Shown here piece by piece: positions 1-13,200 of a stretch of 64,000 bases of DNA (its first letter is position 1; each line of letters starts with the position of its first letter). This stretch comes from Burhinus oedicnemus (Eukaryota > Chordata > Aves > Charadriiformes > Burhinidae). A model generated the notes under the pieces. That model was given only the letters and a program-made list of their open reading frames with translations. It was not told the DNA's origin and made no database searches. The stretch lies in assembly GCA_008921705.1 (NCBI GenBank), contig VFFE01007624.1, positions 1,179,528 to 1,243,527 on the forward strand, written 5' to 3'. A program made the position numbers and the translations under genes.

Positions 1-2303
1 AAAAAAAAAAGAAAAAAAGAAAAAAACCCCTATCAACTAGCACCAAAAAGAGATTTTCTAAATCTCCTAAATACATCTTCAATCCAGTTAAGTGTTCTTT
101 TTCACCCATCTACACCTCTCTCAACTATGTACAGAACTCATGCCACTACAGCCAGTAAAACACTACACGTATCTACACGCCCCCTTCCACCACGGAAGCC
201 GAGTCCTCTCTAACCGTATAAAATTCATTCTAACGCTGCGAAAAGCGAGGAACGTATCTATCTGTATGTTACAGTCTCCAGCACTGAGACACGAGGAGAG
301 TACACCAGAAGCAAGGTCACCTGCGTCCCCAGGCTGCGATGCAGCCACTAGATGATGCTGTCCTATTAGGCAGGAAGAAGAGAGCCAGGAGGGAAAACGG
401 AGTCATTTAAAGGCAGGACCCGAGCAGTGGATGAATTATACAAAGTTGGTGAGTACCTTTGTAAGGTAAGAGCTCTTCAGGCCAACAAGCGTCTGCCACG
501 ACTTCATTTCTTGGTGCGAGTTTAGCTAAAGAGACCGACAGGTTCTGATCCTCTCCCGAGAATCGGCACCACCCGTAGCTTCTACTCTGGGAAAGTTAAA
601 TACTCAAACCCACCCTTCACGAACTCCCAGATCCCCCCCGCTTCCTTTCGCTGGATGCTTTGCACAGGTACAGACATCGCATCCAGCTATCTGAAAAGCA
701 CAAACATATCCATTCGGGATAAAACTGTTTCTGAGAAGGAGCAACAACATCTGAAGTTGTAATAACTGGGAGAGGCAAACATTCGATCCGCGCAGCTTCA
801 AATATTTTGCTCTTCTGGAGCAACCAGCGTGTTGCAAAATGGTGAACACATTTTCTGCATGGAAAAGCTGAGGCAGAGGCCCAAAGTCCGGGCTAGATCT
901 GGGAAGGGAACTGAGGATTCCTGACATTCCCTACCCACATTTTTAGCCACTGAATACTTTGTGTCTGCACCAGGGAAAAAGCAACACTAGCAGATTCCGA
1001 TCCCTTTTAATTTTGCCATTTAAGAAGTCTGCTTTAAGGCACATTCAAGATCGCACTGAATTAAACTGCCTTCTTGCTCAACAGAAATCTGGGAAGCGCA
1101 CACCAAGTCCATCTGCCGAGGAAAAAAGTTGATGCGAATGCTGAAATCGCCGTTCCTTCCCAGCCCCCGAACCAGAGCTCTTACCTTCCTCCACAGCAGC
1201 GAGACCGAAGGCCATGAGCGGAGGAGATGCAGCAGGTCGTTCGGGTGCAGCCACCCATGGGTGGGGGAACTGCAGCAGGACCCCCCCGGGGAAGGCTCTG
1301 CTCCTTCCCCACCAGCACCACGCAGCCTTCTTATGTCGCAGCAGCCGTTAAGAGAACGCGTCTGCCTCGCTAAGCTGGAACCAGATCAACCTAAGAACCA
1401 ACCATGTCCCCAGAAGGGAAGAAAAAGGAACCAGATCCCACAGGATGGATTTTTAAAAGATGCAGAGAGACAGCACGTGCAGTCACCTGGCCGTGCCACC
1501 TTCCTACGGCAAAGCAAGGCACGAGATGTTATCTGGAGAGCCCTGGCCGGGCTCCCTTTACCTGTAAATCTAATAGTTTCTTGTAGCGCAACATACACCG
1601 AAGAGCTCGGTTAAATCACAGCAGGGTTACTAACAAGAACCAACGGCCGCTCCTCAGTATTTCCTGCATCTGACCGTACTGAACATGAGCAAGGGACGGG
1701 GGCAGGGGGGAAGAAATAGCAAGATTTTTAACAAGCCAGATACACCCTCCCCATCTGATCCAGGCAGCAGCTTAAAAAATCTCATTATGAAGTGCCCCAC
1801 TGTTAAAGCCCGTATTTTTATCCCCCTCTATTTGGCTTTAATGACAGTTACCAGCTAACGGAGTTTATCAGCAATACCAGTCTACGACTTCAGCTCTGTT
1901 TAACAGCATCAAACACAAACAACCGAGCTGACCATCAGCAACTTCTGAATTATCTTTTTGTTACAGGTGATGCAACTGCCCCACAAGTATTGAACAACCT
2001 CCTTCCGACACCTTCTCTTTGATAGAGTCATCTCAAGATACTTCAGCTGTAAAACCACTCAGAGACTTGTTTCGAGAGTTCAAAATCACCAGCAAGTAAC
2101 ATTTACCCCATCCAGTGCCCACGGCACAGCAGCCAGGGAGAAGGACTGCCACGACGTCCTGCACCCTCTCAGCTGTCGCCACCTCCGTCCTAAAGAGTTT
2201 TTACAGTTCAAAGTCTAACGCGTGTTCAATTAGAAAAAAAATAATCTCATTTTTAGCTTGCAACGTAGCCGTTAACTCAAAGGAATGTTTTGCCGAATGA
2301 TAT

Positions 2304-2366
2304 ACCTGGAGAGGCAAATGCCAAACCTGGAGAGGCAAATGCCAAACCTGGAGAGGCAAATGCCAA
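2304..2366. repeat. 21-bp tandem repeat, 3 copies
   Basis: Three identical copies of a 21-bp unit beginning acctggagaggcaaatgcc lie head to tail. A second short direct repeat lies 0.2 kb away at 2583-2630. Confidence 0.95.
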
Positions 2367-2582
2367 GCGCTCCTAAGAAGTCGCTGCGGTTCTGAGCAAG
2401 GGTTTGCCCGGCTCTGCCAGAGCAGCTCTGGCTAAGGCTAAGGCAGCACAGAACAGCTCGGCCAGCGCTGGTAAGAAGGAAGAACACTGTGCAAAGATAA
2501 AGGAGGTACAAGCCTCCCCTGGCTTGGTAACAATACCCAGTTTCTCTATCGCCAATAAACTACTGTCTAGAGTTAAACAATC

Positions 2583-2630
2583 CATCTTTGTGAAGAAACC
2601 AAAAGACATCTTTGTGAAGCAACCAGAAGG
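2583..2630. repeat. 24-bp direct repeat, 2 diverged copies
   Basis: Two adjacent copies of a 24-bp unit starting catctttgtgaag differ at a few positions. With the repeat at 2304-2366 they flank a more GC-rich segment (about 2370-2520) of unknown origin. Confidence 0.85.
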
Positions 2631-5600
2631 ACTTTAAGAGCACTGAATTCAGATTTCAGGGAGAATGGACCCCCCCCCTTCTTTCACTCTTCTCTAGGCA
2701 TCTCCCAGGAAAAGGCGTCACCTCCCGGGCCCGGCAGTGTCACATCACACCCCAACACCAGCACGCACAGCCGTGTGGCACAGCTATTAAACACCGTGGG
2801 AAAGCTTCACCAAATAGAAAATGATACCTGTTACTTTTCACCAAAAAAAACCTTCTTCCTTTCGAAATGTGCCTTTGAAAAGCCTCAGCATGAGCACAGT
2901 CGAATCTGAAACCCAAAAACCACCTTACAGTAACCACTTCAAGCCAAAGGTGCTGTACGTTTTCTACCACGCACGATTCCTAAGCTGATGTTATCCAATG
3001 CATCAAAATCCCTGTTCCACCATACCAAAACCTTATTTGAGAGAGCCTTCCCAGAGCTCAATATGTACGGTTTCAGCTCCACTAAGTTTAATTACACTTG
3101 GCACTCTTCTGCAGAGGGACGTCCATCTGCCTCTTGAGTTTCACACATCAGTTAAGATCACCAGAACAGTATGGGATCTGACAAATCCTGCTGTAAGGAT
3201 CAAGCAGCAGTTGCTGGAGACACTGGTACCCCAGAGGTGTCTTCCTTTTCCTCCTGCTCCCATGCCAGAGTCAACAAATGCCAGTATACCCACTGCCCGG
3301 CATCGGCTTAAACCACCAGCTAACATTTTCCTGCCACAACAGTAATCCAAGTTGGTCTGTCAAACGCTTCCAGTGACAGAGATCCAGGATTTTCTAAGTA
3401 TTTTGAGGTTTAAAAGATGATCGCGCTAAACACACTTCTCTTCTCCCATTACAGTCTCACATAAGTTTAAAAATCCAGATGGCAGGATGCAACTCCGCTA
3501 TACGAGGATTTCTAATTTTGACAACACCAGAGGAAGTGAACCAATGTTGAAGAGTGGGAAGTGCTCAGAGAACCTCCCTGTGCTGAGCAGTGGGTCTCCC
3601 TCTTCCTCTTACTTCATCACTCAACTTGCAACCCTGAGGTGACACTTAGGTGCACAGAGAACTCCAGTACTCGAGTGTCTGAAGGGCCATTAATTTTCCC
3701 CCTCTTCCTCGCCGCAGGCAGACTTGCTTCTTGATACATCAAGAGTGAGATGTCTTTGTATATACCATGAATTCAGGTATGAAAAGCAGCAAGGGAAAAA
3801 GTAACCTTATTAGCGAAATTACTCGACCCCTAAGACGTTGCAGAGGACACTGGAAGTTTTTCACGAGACCCCTGGGCTCAGAGGTGTGCCAAAAGGTAAT
3901 CAACAGCAGCCCCTCGGAGCTGGAGGCTGTGCATCATCCACGCGCCTGGCATTCAGCCCAAACTGGGTTTCAGAGAATGACGACAAGCATCTGAAACCTG
4001 CAACTTGAGGGTGACTCGACGACTTTGCTGCAAACTTGCAGGATGTCTAAACGAAGCATCGCGATTCCTCTGTTTTACCTGCAGATACGCCAGTGCCAAG
4101 TAAGATGGAAGCTACGTCGAAAGCCAAACTAAGAACATTATTCTTCAACGGGAAGCTGAGACACATTGTGATGTTCGATTTACAGGGTCAGGCTAGACAC
4201 TACATCGGTTGAGGTAAGAATCCCACTATCTCCAACACTAGCTCAATATAGCACCAGTTTTAGCAACGCTTGAAGTCTGAGTCTAATCCTACAGGGTTTT
4301 TTAGCAGTTGGTCATGACAGCAGCCCTAAACTGTGTAATCAAGCAGGCACTAGTCTGTACTGCGAAACCCAGAGCACGCGCCGTCCTTAAAACACCTCTT
4401 TTGTCACTAATAAAGCTAGTTCGATGGTCGGTCCCAAACCAATTTAACATCATTTTGGATAAAATCGCTCAAACTGCTAGGGCACACAGCTGTATCAGTT
4501 ACTAGAGAAGAACCTCAGATGCTGAGGAAGACGGGAACTCGTGTGGTGCGGGAAGAGGTTCAGGTCGCACAGCACTAAGGCCTGTTTCGAAATCCACATC
4601 TGCTGAACAAAGGCTATTTCTACCCCAGGAGCTATTTCCAGTTAAGGCGGCATAATATCAGCCCCTCGATGTTACTGTGTTAACAGCATCAATTCATGCC
4701 ACATTAAAACACTTTCTTGGCACAATTTATTTTTCTGACCCAAACAAATAAGCCATTAGCAAGTCATTAACAATATTCTACCCTAAATTGTCAGTTTAAC
4801 AGCCCTGTAAAAACATTTTTAGTTTAAAACCAAAAGTGTGCATGCTGTTGATATTAAAACTGCAGTTACTCTTTCAGGAGTACCAGCTGTTTTGTTGCAA
4901 AGCATTTTCAACATACTAATCTGTACAGTAAAGACAAAAACTCAATTGAAGGCAGTAGATGGCTGCGTTAGGTGCCACTCACGGCTCGGGAACAGCGGAC
5001 TGTCTGAATTTCTTGTACACTTCCAGATAGAATATTCAAGCCCTTTTGAGAGTTTGGTTCAGGCCGATCAGCACAGAGTAAGAAAGTATTGTACATTCGT
5101 CTCTAAGTTGAAGTGAACTGAACTGGTGTAATTTAGGCTCGATTCCAGATGCTCGGTTTCAAGCTACTTCTTGAATAATGCCTCTCAGCTTTTTCTTATG
5201 CGTGGTTTTTCATGTTAGCGATCACTGGCACCGCTTTTGGCCTTGCTACTCCACACCGATGAAAGCAAGGAGAACAAGTAAAGGAACAGAATAGGATCTT
5301 AAAATGAACAGCTTCTTGCCAAACCAGCAAGGATACCATTCCCCCTCGTCCCAGGCTCCATGGATATTTCTATCAGATTTTCATATTGTAAGCGCTTCTC
5401 GGGAAGAGAGAAAACTCTGGAACAGTGAGTATTTATTAGAATATTTTTTGTTAAATAAAGAGGAAAAAAAAAAAAGAAAAGAAAAAAAAAAAGAGTACTG
5501 CAGATTTAATTTCACATCTTGGCTATGCTCTGACAAAGGAGAAGTTACTGAATTCAGCAACTACTTCTTGTCCCAAGCCAGGGATTAATTAATGCCCCTC

Positions 5601-7042
5601 CCAAAACCTGTACCTGTCCCAACCCACTCCCCAGCCCCAACCCTTCCCATTTTATTTCCCAACTAGACAACACTGTTGGCAAATCAAGACAGCATGAAAC
5701 TTACATCAATAAAAACAATAAAAAAAAAAAACCAAAGGGAAGTGTGCCAATGCATCAGGGGAACTATCCTATTAAACGGTGTACTTCTCCAGCTGGCAAT
5801 TCTGCTCGGGAGTCAGCTGTACCTTTCACGGAGGGAGAGTTTAAACATTTTGAGCATGCTCCATGGTGCAATTGTAAGTGCTGCAGAACCACAGGACAAG
5901 AGATTGAACACCTGAATTTTTCCCCCAGGACTTCTTTTCAGGGACACACACAGTTATCCAACCGAGGGTTCGTGCAGTAACACTCAGTAAGTACAATCCG
6001 ATGCTTTAGCACAAATTACAAGTATCCAGTTCAGCACGGTATAAGGCATGTGGACAAGAAGAGACATCAGCAGAACGCAGCAGGATCAGCAGAACAGCAT
6101 TGGTGATTGACGCTCCAGTTTGTCAGACCTTGTCCCCACTCTGAATCCCTGATTCCTACCACAGACAATGAAATTCGGTTTCTATCGTAGCGTTTCTGAG
6201 GCTATGTATTTTTGGCCAAGTGTTAAAAGACCAACTCCTTTTTGTTTCATTTTGATGTAAATGCAGAAACACTGGCGGAAGCTGTGGGAGAAGCAACGGA
6301 GCAGCAGGGATGTCTGCAGGTGATCAAAACTCTGCCCTCAACTTCAAGAGTCACTGCACTAAATCAGGAGATACCGAATGGGGAGTAAACTGGCCCAGCC
6401 ACTAGCACTGTCACAGAATGTGTATTTTTAAAAAAAAAAAAAAAACAAAAAACAACCCCCCCAAAAACAGAACAAAAGGCAAACAGATTAATTATGATCC
6501 CTCCTTTTCAGAAGCAGACCAGGATTAAAAAAATTCCCACAAAATTAAAATGTTAGAGTCTCCATCTAAAAAAAGTTTATACATATGGGCTGCAAGTGAC
6601 CACCACACAGGTCTGAACAGCACCTTACAGTACAGACTAAGACTTAAAGAGCTGATCTCACATTTGAAGTCTTTTAATTAAAAAAAAAAAAAAAAAAGTG
6701 GCTATGGCTGGGATGACACGAACGGGACACTTCAGAACACAAGGCAGAGGCGAAACTGGCAGCCTCGCTCGCCAGGCCATGGGAGCGGTGTAACGGGAAA
6801 GGGGCACTTCATGCACAAAATGTATTTTACAAAATACATATCCAAAAAAGCAAAAAAAAAAAGCCAACAAAAAAAATAACAATCCCACCTTGCACTAAAT
6901 TGCAGCACTCTCAACACTTGCTCTGCCACAGGCTGCTGCCCATGCCTTGTTTGATAGAGGAGGCATGTGAAAAAGGGGAGGGGGGAGGGGAATCCATGTT
7001 TCAGTCTATTTTTCAAAATTTTTCTCATGGGGACGTCTTCAG

Positions 7043-7212
7043 TCATCTGATGTCAGACACGGAGCTCTCAGAGTACGTCGTGGTCATGACAGGAGTGCCG
7101 TTGTTTGCCAAACAACCTTGCCTCAAGGTTTCAAAATATGAGGCCTGCACTGGTTTATGATACTGCAGAACTTTTATGGCATCTTCTATCTTAAACCATT
7201 CCCTTTTCCTTC
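7043..7212 (-). CDS. NUDT3: NUDT3 exon 5 (C-terminus and stop)
   Basis: The exon is 170 bp, entered from a cccacag acceptor. It completes the split glycine and encodes RKREWFKIEDAIKVLQYHKP to VSDIR, then TGA at 7043-7045. The segment up to ETLRQG is strongly conserved with human NUDT3; the last 23 residues (CLANNGTPVMTTTYSE...) have diverged, as is usual for DIPP C-termini. Confidence 0.96.
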
Positions 7213-10200
7213 CTGTGGGTAAAAAGGAAAATCAGCAGATGCAACAAAACGATGTTTAAACATTACTGTTGATTAGCTTTCAATCATTATCATGTGCACT
7301 AATGCTGCAAGAATAATTTCACTGTGTAGCGGAGAGTCAGTTCCAAAGACACGGGGAAATTTTCTCTCTGGATTCTCTGATCTCAAGGGCCCCCTACTCC
7401 AAACACCACACTGATGGCTCCTCTATCCCCACGGCAGCTCTCTGTGTAGGGCAGTACCTCCACTGTCCAAACAAACCAGTCTTGCATTTCCCAATTTTAA
7501 AAACACACAACCACATTTATTTTGTTATTTCTACAATTTCTGTTCAAGTCAGATACTCATTTTAAGACAACCCACAATGACACACACCAACGACCATCCA
7601 ATTTCTATCAGTTTGCAAGTGAACCTCAATTTTCGGTGGACAGCACTCGTTTCTTACTCTTTCCATAAAACCTCTTCTGTACACAGCCTGAGGAAAGTCA
7701 GCTTTACTGATGACCCTCGTGCAGAACAACACGTTCATTTTTATTTGGGAATCCGATTTAAATGTAAAGATTTCAAAAGATAATGGGGAATGATTAATCC
7801 ACACTGCCCACATATATTTTCTTCTAGTCTTAAAAAGGACAACTCTTCATGCTCTTTACTTAGTATCTTCAAGTGCAAGAATTAAATACAAAATTGCTCT
7901 AGAGGCAGCTGTACAGCTGAATTGACTTCTCAGGCCACAGAGGTTACAAAAGCATCAATTTGACCACAATTTTTTTTCCCAAGCAGCCAAAGGACACACC
8001 ACTGCAACTCTTCTCGACCACGCTCACAAGGAATCCAGCTCCCAGAGGGATGCTAAGCTGATGCGTTTTGTCTGCATCAAACCAGTTAATTCTAGCAAGC
8101 GCAAAGAGCTTACCGATATTGACGGAGTCCTCCCAGTCTTCCAACACTTCCGTGACGATAAGTACGTAAACATATGTCCTGTGTTTCCTGTCCCGATTCT
8201 AGAAGGCAAAGGGTAAGGAATAACAGCAAAGCTACCAAGGAAGCAAAGGCAGGTGGGACACATGGTGACTACAAGTTGCAAACTGCCTGCCTCACTGTGA
8301 TGCTGCGGTACCTTATGTGCACTTTCTCTCGCATTATAGCTCATTCTTGGCTATTAAGAATTGTTGTGTTTTAAATGAGAGGTCTGAAAGTACTAATAGG
8401 CACTGCAGCCCAAAAGTTTATTTCCTAATCTGTAAGGCAGTATTTGGTGGATGGATGTGGTTATAAATCAGTACCTCAGCTGGAAAAAAAAAAAAAAAAA
8501 CACACCACAGGAAAGATTTTTTTATCTACTTCATACAACTCTGAAATAGTTAGTGGAAAAACAACTCTAAGAAGAGCTGTGTCTGGTACCTGCTGACTGT
8601 GCATCTCCCCAGTACGCACCGGGTGTCACCGCACTCCTAATAGGAGCACGCACGCTCCAGCACCTTGCAGAGGCCAGTTTGGACACGGGGGGTGCCAAAG
8701 AACAAAGGACAGCCACTGCTCCCCAGCTGGTGGGTGGCATTTTTTGGCAGCAAGAAAGGTATGAAGGCACTAAGAATATTCACTGTTACACTGGCTTATC
8801 ACTCACAATTTCCACTGAAGTGGAAATTGCAGATGATCAATATCACTGAAGGGATCCGCATGCATTTTTATTTAAACAGGGGTGTGTGTGTGTGTGTTAA
8901 TTTTTCCTTCAATCAAGTTATCTAGTTTAATTCACAACAAATTAGGAAGTGATTTTTACTCTAAGACAAATTTTTGCATCAAAATTTCACAGCCACCATG
9001 TCTGAAACTTACCTCAAAAATTCCCACTAATCTTCCTAACGTCCCTTTCACTCCAGCCTATGAAAAGTTCAAAGAGAAAAAAACATGCTTTAACAACAAG
9101 TCAGTACATATTTCCTTATTTGCTGTGCAGGAGCAGTTCCTTTAGAACAGGAAGCAAAAGCTGTAAAATTCTGTTAATCTGAAAACAACATGGTCACAAG
9201 AAAAATGACACAAATCTATCACGAGCTCTAACCATGCACGCATTCCCAGGGATTTTTTTCTTTCTTTTTCTGTATTCAAACCATTTTGGATTCAATCTGG
9301 AGGAAAAAAAATTATTTGATGAGTTACTAATTGCACACCAGACCAGAATCTCCTCTAAAGGTTATTACAGTCTAAGCATGGATAAAATTTGCTTTGGGGT
9401 TTAGCAGTTTTACCTCTTTAAAATTACAGTTTAAGAAAATAACTTTAAAGTATGTAAAAGACATCCACTTACACCATCAAAGCAACATGACAGCTACCAG
9501 GTACTTCAGGAATGGCCTGCATACATTTGAAGCAAGCTAATATAAACATAAAATACTTTTAATGTTGTAATGTGGCCTCCGCAACAGGAACAAGACCATT
9601 TTTGATATAACACAAAATGCAGACGCGCATTGAAAGACGACTTTTGAATCAAGCACAGACACAAATCAAGAGAAGATCTAAGCAACAGTTTTGTCTTCTA
9701 TTTGACTACTACCGAGGATCTACCCGCTTTATCTCATTTGCTGTCACTTTTTATACATCCACTCACTGCTGGGGCTCAGTCACTTTCTCAAAGTGCTGTT
9801 TCTTGCCTCTGCTCTCTGGGGATTGCATCACACATGAATGCAAAATGCCATCCCGCTCTCCTGCCCCCAGGCCCCCGCCTTCTTTTCCAATTATTTGTAT
9901 TCCCTTCTTTTTACGACTGTAAATGGTTGGAACTCAACTGCTACAGACAAGATGAGATTTTGCTCCATGACTTAATTGGCCTGAAACACCACACACAATC
10001 TGGCATACAACCCAGCCACATTTGGAAGGTAAATTCGGCTGCCGTCTCCGGCAGCTGGAACACATCCTAAACAGTTCAGGAAAATAGTGCCTCTGCTCTT
10101 GCAGACAAGATATATAGATCTGATTATGTGAGGGTTTTTTTTTTTTTCCTTAGAAAAAAATAATTAGTGTTTGGATGAGGGCAACTAAATATTTAATAAG

Positions 10201-13200
10201 ACAAATCCTCTGTCCTGAGCAGCCGAGATACACCGTTTCCCACTTGTTCAGCTACTAATCAGTTGCTTTACAGTCATATGCTTTTAGATAGGAAAAAATT
10301 TTATTAATTAAAAGATTTTGCTGGTTAAGTTCCCAGCCTACTAAACGAATACACACAGATACTAAACAACAGAGCCAGAGCACACCTCACTATCGCTTCT
10401 AACAACGGCTGATGGTAGAACTGCCCCAAGAGAAAAGGATTTGTACCTCCCCCTACTACAAGCATTCATAGAAATCTATAATTCTTTCTGTAACATGCTC
10501 CCTGACCTCTACTTCTAGGAAGGAGCTTTTCAACTGAATCTTTTATGTTGGTTTTGGATGCAAAATTTATTGTCTCGTCAGTATTTCTGACATTCTGCTC
10601 AGCCCGCAGGTGGACCACTGACTATTAACCACAAGGCTATTTCTGGAGTCAAATAGCAATTCCATGAAGGTCAATGTACACGTGTATGCGCAAACCAGCG
10701 TGGCTAGGACAGATAACGGGGTTTGACCTTTGCAGATGAGTGATTTTACCTCATCTGCGAAACTGGGGCTGCTAACCTGGACTAATCTCTCTCAGAAGTG
10801 AACTGGAAGGCAAATACTTCAAACGCATTTCGTTCAAAGAACTCCTTCAGCAGCCTCGAACGGTGGGCTTTCTTTTTTTAGATTAGCAACCACATCAATC
10901 AGCCAGCAATAACACAGAGAGGAGCACAGGGCTTCCACCTTCACAACATACACACACATATAAGTAATAAGGTGAAGAGTAATCAAATGTTTCAGTTAGT
11001 TAACTGTCTTAAGGCAATTTTCTTCACTTGTGCCTGGAGGAGGCTATTGAATTTCTGCTCTCCTTACTCTCCTGGTTTGGGTTTTTGGGTTTGGGTTCCC
11101 ACAAACCATGACACTTACTTACCTGCAGAGGCACTGAGTCAAAAGCCAGGGATGTCGTCGTGATGGTTTAGCGAGCTCTCAAGCCTGACTAAAAACAAAT
11201 TTGTCTCCAGGCAACTCGCCAGCCTGGAAACTAAGCATGAATCCTGCACAACCAGTCTCCCAAGCAGTTTATCCCCAGCTCTAAAACTGTGCTTGAAGTA
11301 ACGCAGGCAGGTGAGAAGCCCTTCCTTCTGTTCTGGTTAAACAGAGGTGATGGAAACAACGCTCTGCCTGCAAACTAAGATCATCTTTGTCCTTTCTGCC
11401 TAGTCTTATTCACCCAAAAAGGCACAAGAAGTGATGCCAAGACAAACATGCACTGTAGGGAAACCATATTGAATTATCTTTATACAACTCAAAAAAAGCT
11501 CTAAGGTTTTCTTCATGTATGAATTTATCACATGCAGTAGGAAACAGCAACATAAATGAACAGTTTGATTCAAACAAATATTGGGCTGATTTTATGAAGA
11601 GAGTCCTTACCAAAGACTGCAAAGCACAACCACCACTGGCTCTCTCATCCTATTTTACTGGTACACTGGATTTTAAAGACGACATATAGGACATACAACG
11701 CAGATTGACTGGATTGTTATACACCTATTTTTGATAAAGCGCTTAATTCACACACAAATAGGAAAGTCATAGCCTCTGTACAATCATGTACTTTGTTTAA
11801 TGGAACAAACGTGGAAGTGGAATTCAGTGTCTCACACAAGCTTCTAACATAAAAGTTAGAAAGACATCCAAGAAAATAATCTATAGCTGTTCTCACTAAC
11901 AAAGCAAGCTAGATAACGAGCTACAAAACTGCCAGGCTCCTCTTTGGGCACGCTCCATACCTCCTGCTTTGCTATGGGCCAACCCCTCAGCACCTTCCCG
12001 ACCCATCTTCACTGTGGGACAATGAGCATTTTCTTGGAAAGTTAAAAGCATAGTCACAGACTCATCCAGGATTGAAGCGGGATCTAAATCTTGATTTGTA
12101 CCAGATGACTCAGGAATTTTCTCCTCAGTAGTCAATGGACTGAGGGTCCTCCACCCTTGTGGGCCACAACAATATGTGTCTGGCAGAGCCAGCACAATTT
12201 ATTTGGGTACGCGTTGCCCCCCCAAGCATTAGAAGTGCTGCACACGGAGCCCGTGCTGCAATCCTCAAAATACAGGCATGTCCTAGGAGGATGCTATTAA
12301 ACATCTCAACAAGAGGTAGAAGAGCACCAGCACCAACTGTTCCATCTGCAGGTGTGAAAATAAAGCAAATCAATCAAACGACAGAATTCCCCAGGAAGAG
12401 GCACACTCAGGTATAAAAGATGACAGACAGAGCTTGCAAAATGAGCTGCTTTTTACACTGCTCTCTGCAGATCCAAATCCGTTTCCAACACCTGAGGTAG
12501 CCCTCACTGGAGGAGAAGATAGATCTGGCACGAGCACGTCAATGTCACAGCAACAGCCAGCTGCCCCAAAACAGCACACGGCTTCAAACCGCTGCCGCAC
12601 ACCCAGAGGGGTGGGCTGGGCATTCGGGACAAGGAACAAAAATCTGGAGGAAATGAAGCTTTACTAGTTCTGCTGCTCATGGAACAACTTGTTTTAATAA
12701 AGAAAAATTACTGAAGACATCCAAGAACAGCAGGTTCAGGTTTCAAAGCTGAAAATAAGTTCGGGTCAGATGCAAAAAGCAGCCTGCAGCAACACCATCT
12801 GTTCCTAGGGACAGCTTTTATTTCCTTCCATCTGAGCTAAGGAAAATGTGGGTTGGAATTTCAGCTATTTTACTTTGCTCTATTCGGCTCAAAGCCTGCA
12901 TCTACTACAGATTACTGCTGGGCAAGAGGACTGTGGTAAAACACCCAAATCTTTGTTCTAATACTTGCAGTACTGAAGGTAGTAAATCACACCCATAAAG
13001 AGTGCTAGCTTAGACAAGTTCTAAAGACACCATTACAGACCTGCTAGGCAAATTTTCTTGCTGTCTCTACTGTGTCTCAGACAGGGTTATACTCATTCAT
13101 CTAATTCTTTACTGCATTACAACCAATATATGTTTTTACATTTGTGAAATGGAAATGAAATGCTATGACGGAGCAAAGATGTTGCACTCATTTTTGTGAA

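Larger units (their letters stand above)
1..7042 (-). other. Sequence downstream of the NUDT3 stop; probable long 3' UTR
   Basis: No exon of another gene was recognised here. The sequence is AT-rich with A-tracts on the plus strand (T-tracts in the NUDT3 transcript sense). Minus-strand AATAAA hexamers (plus TTTATT) occur at 5651-5656, 5432-5437 and 4726-4731, any of which could end the mRNA. I cannot tell which site is used. The stretch between about 120 and 1600 keeps more CpG than most of the NUDT3 introns. Confidence 0.5.
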
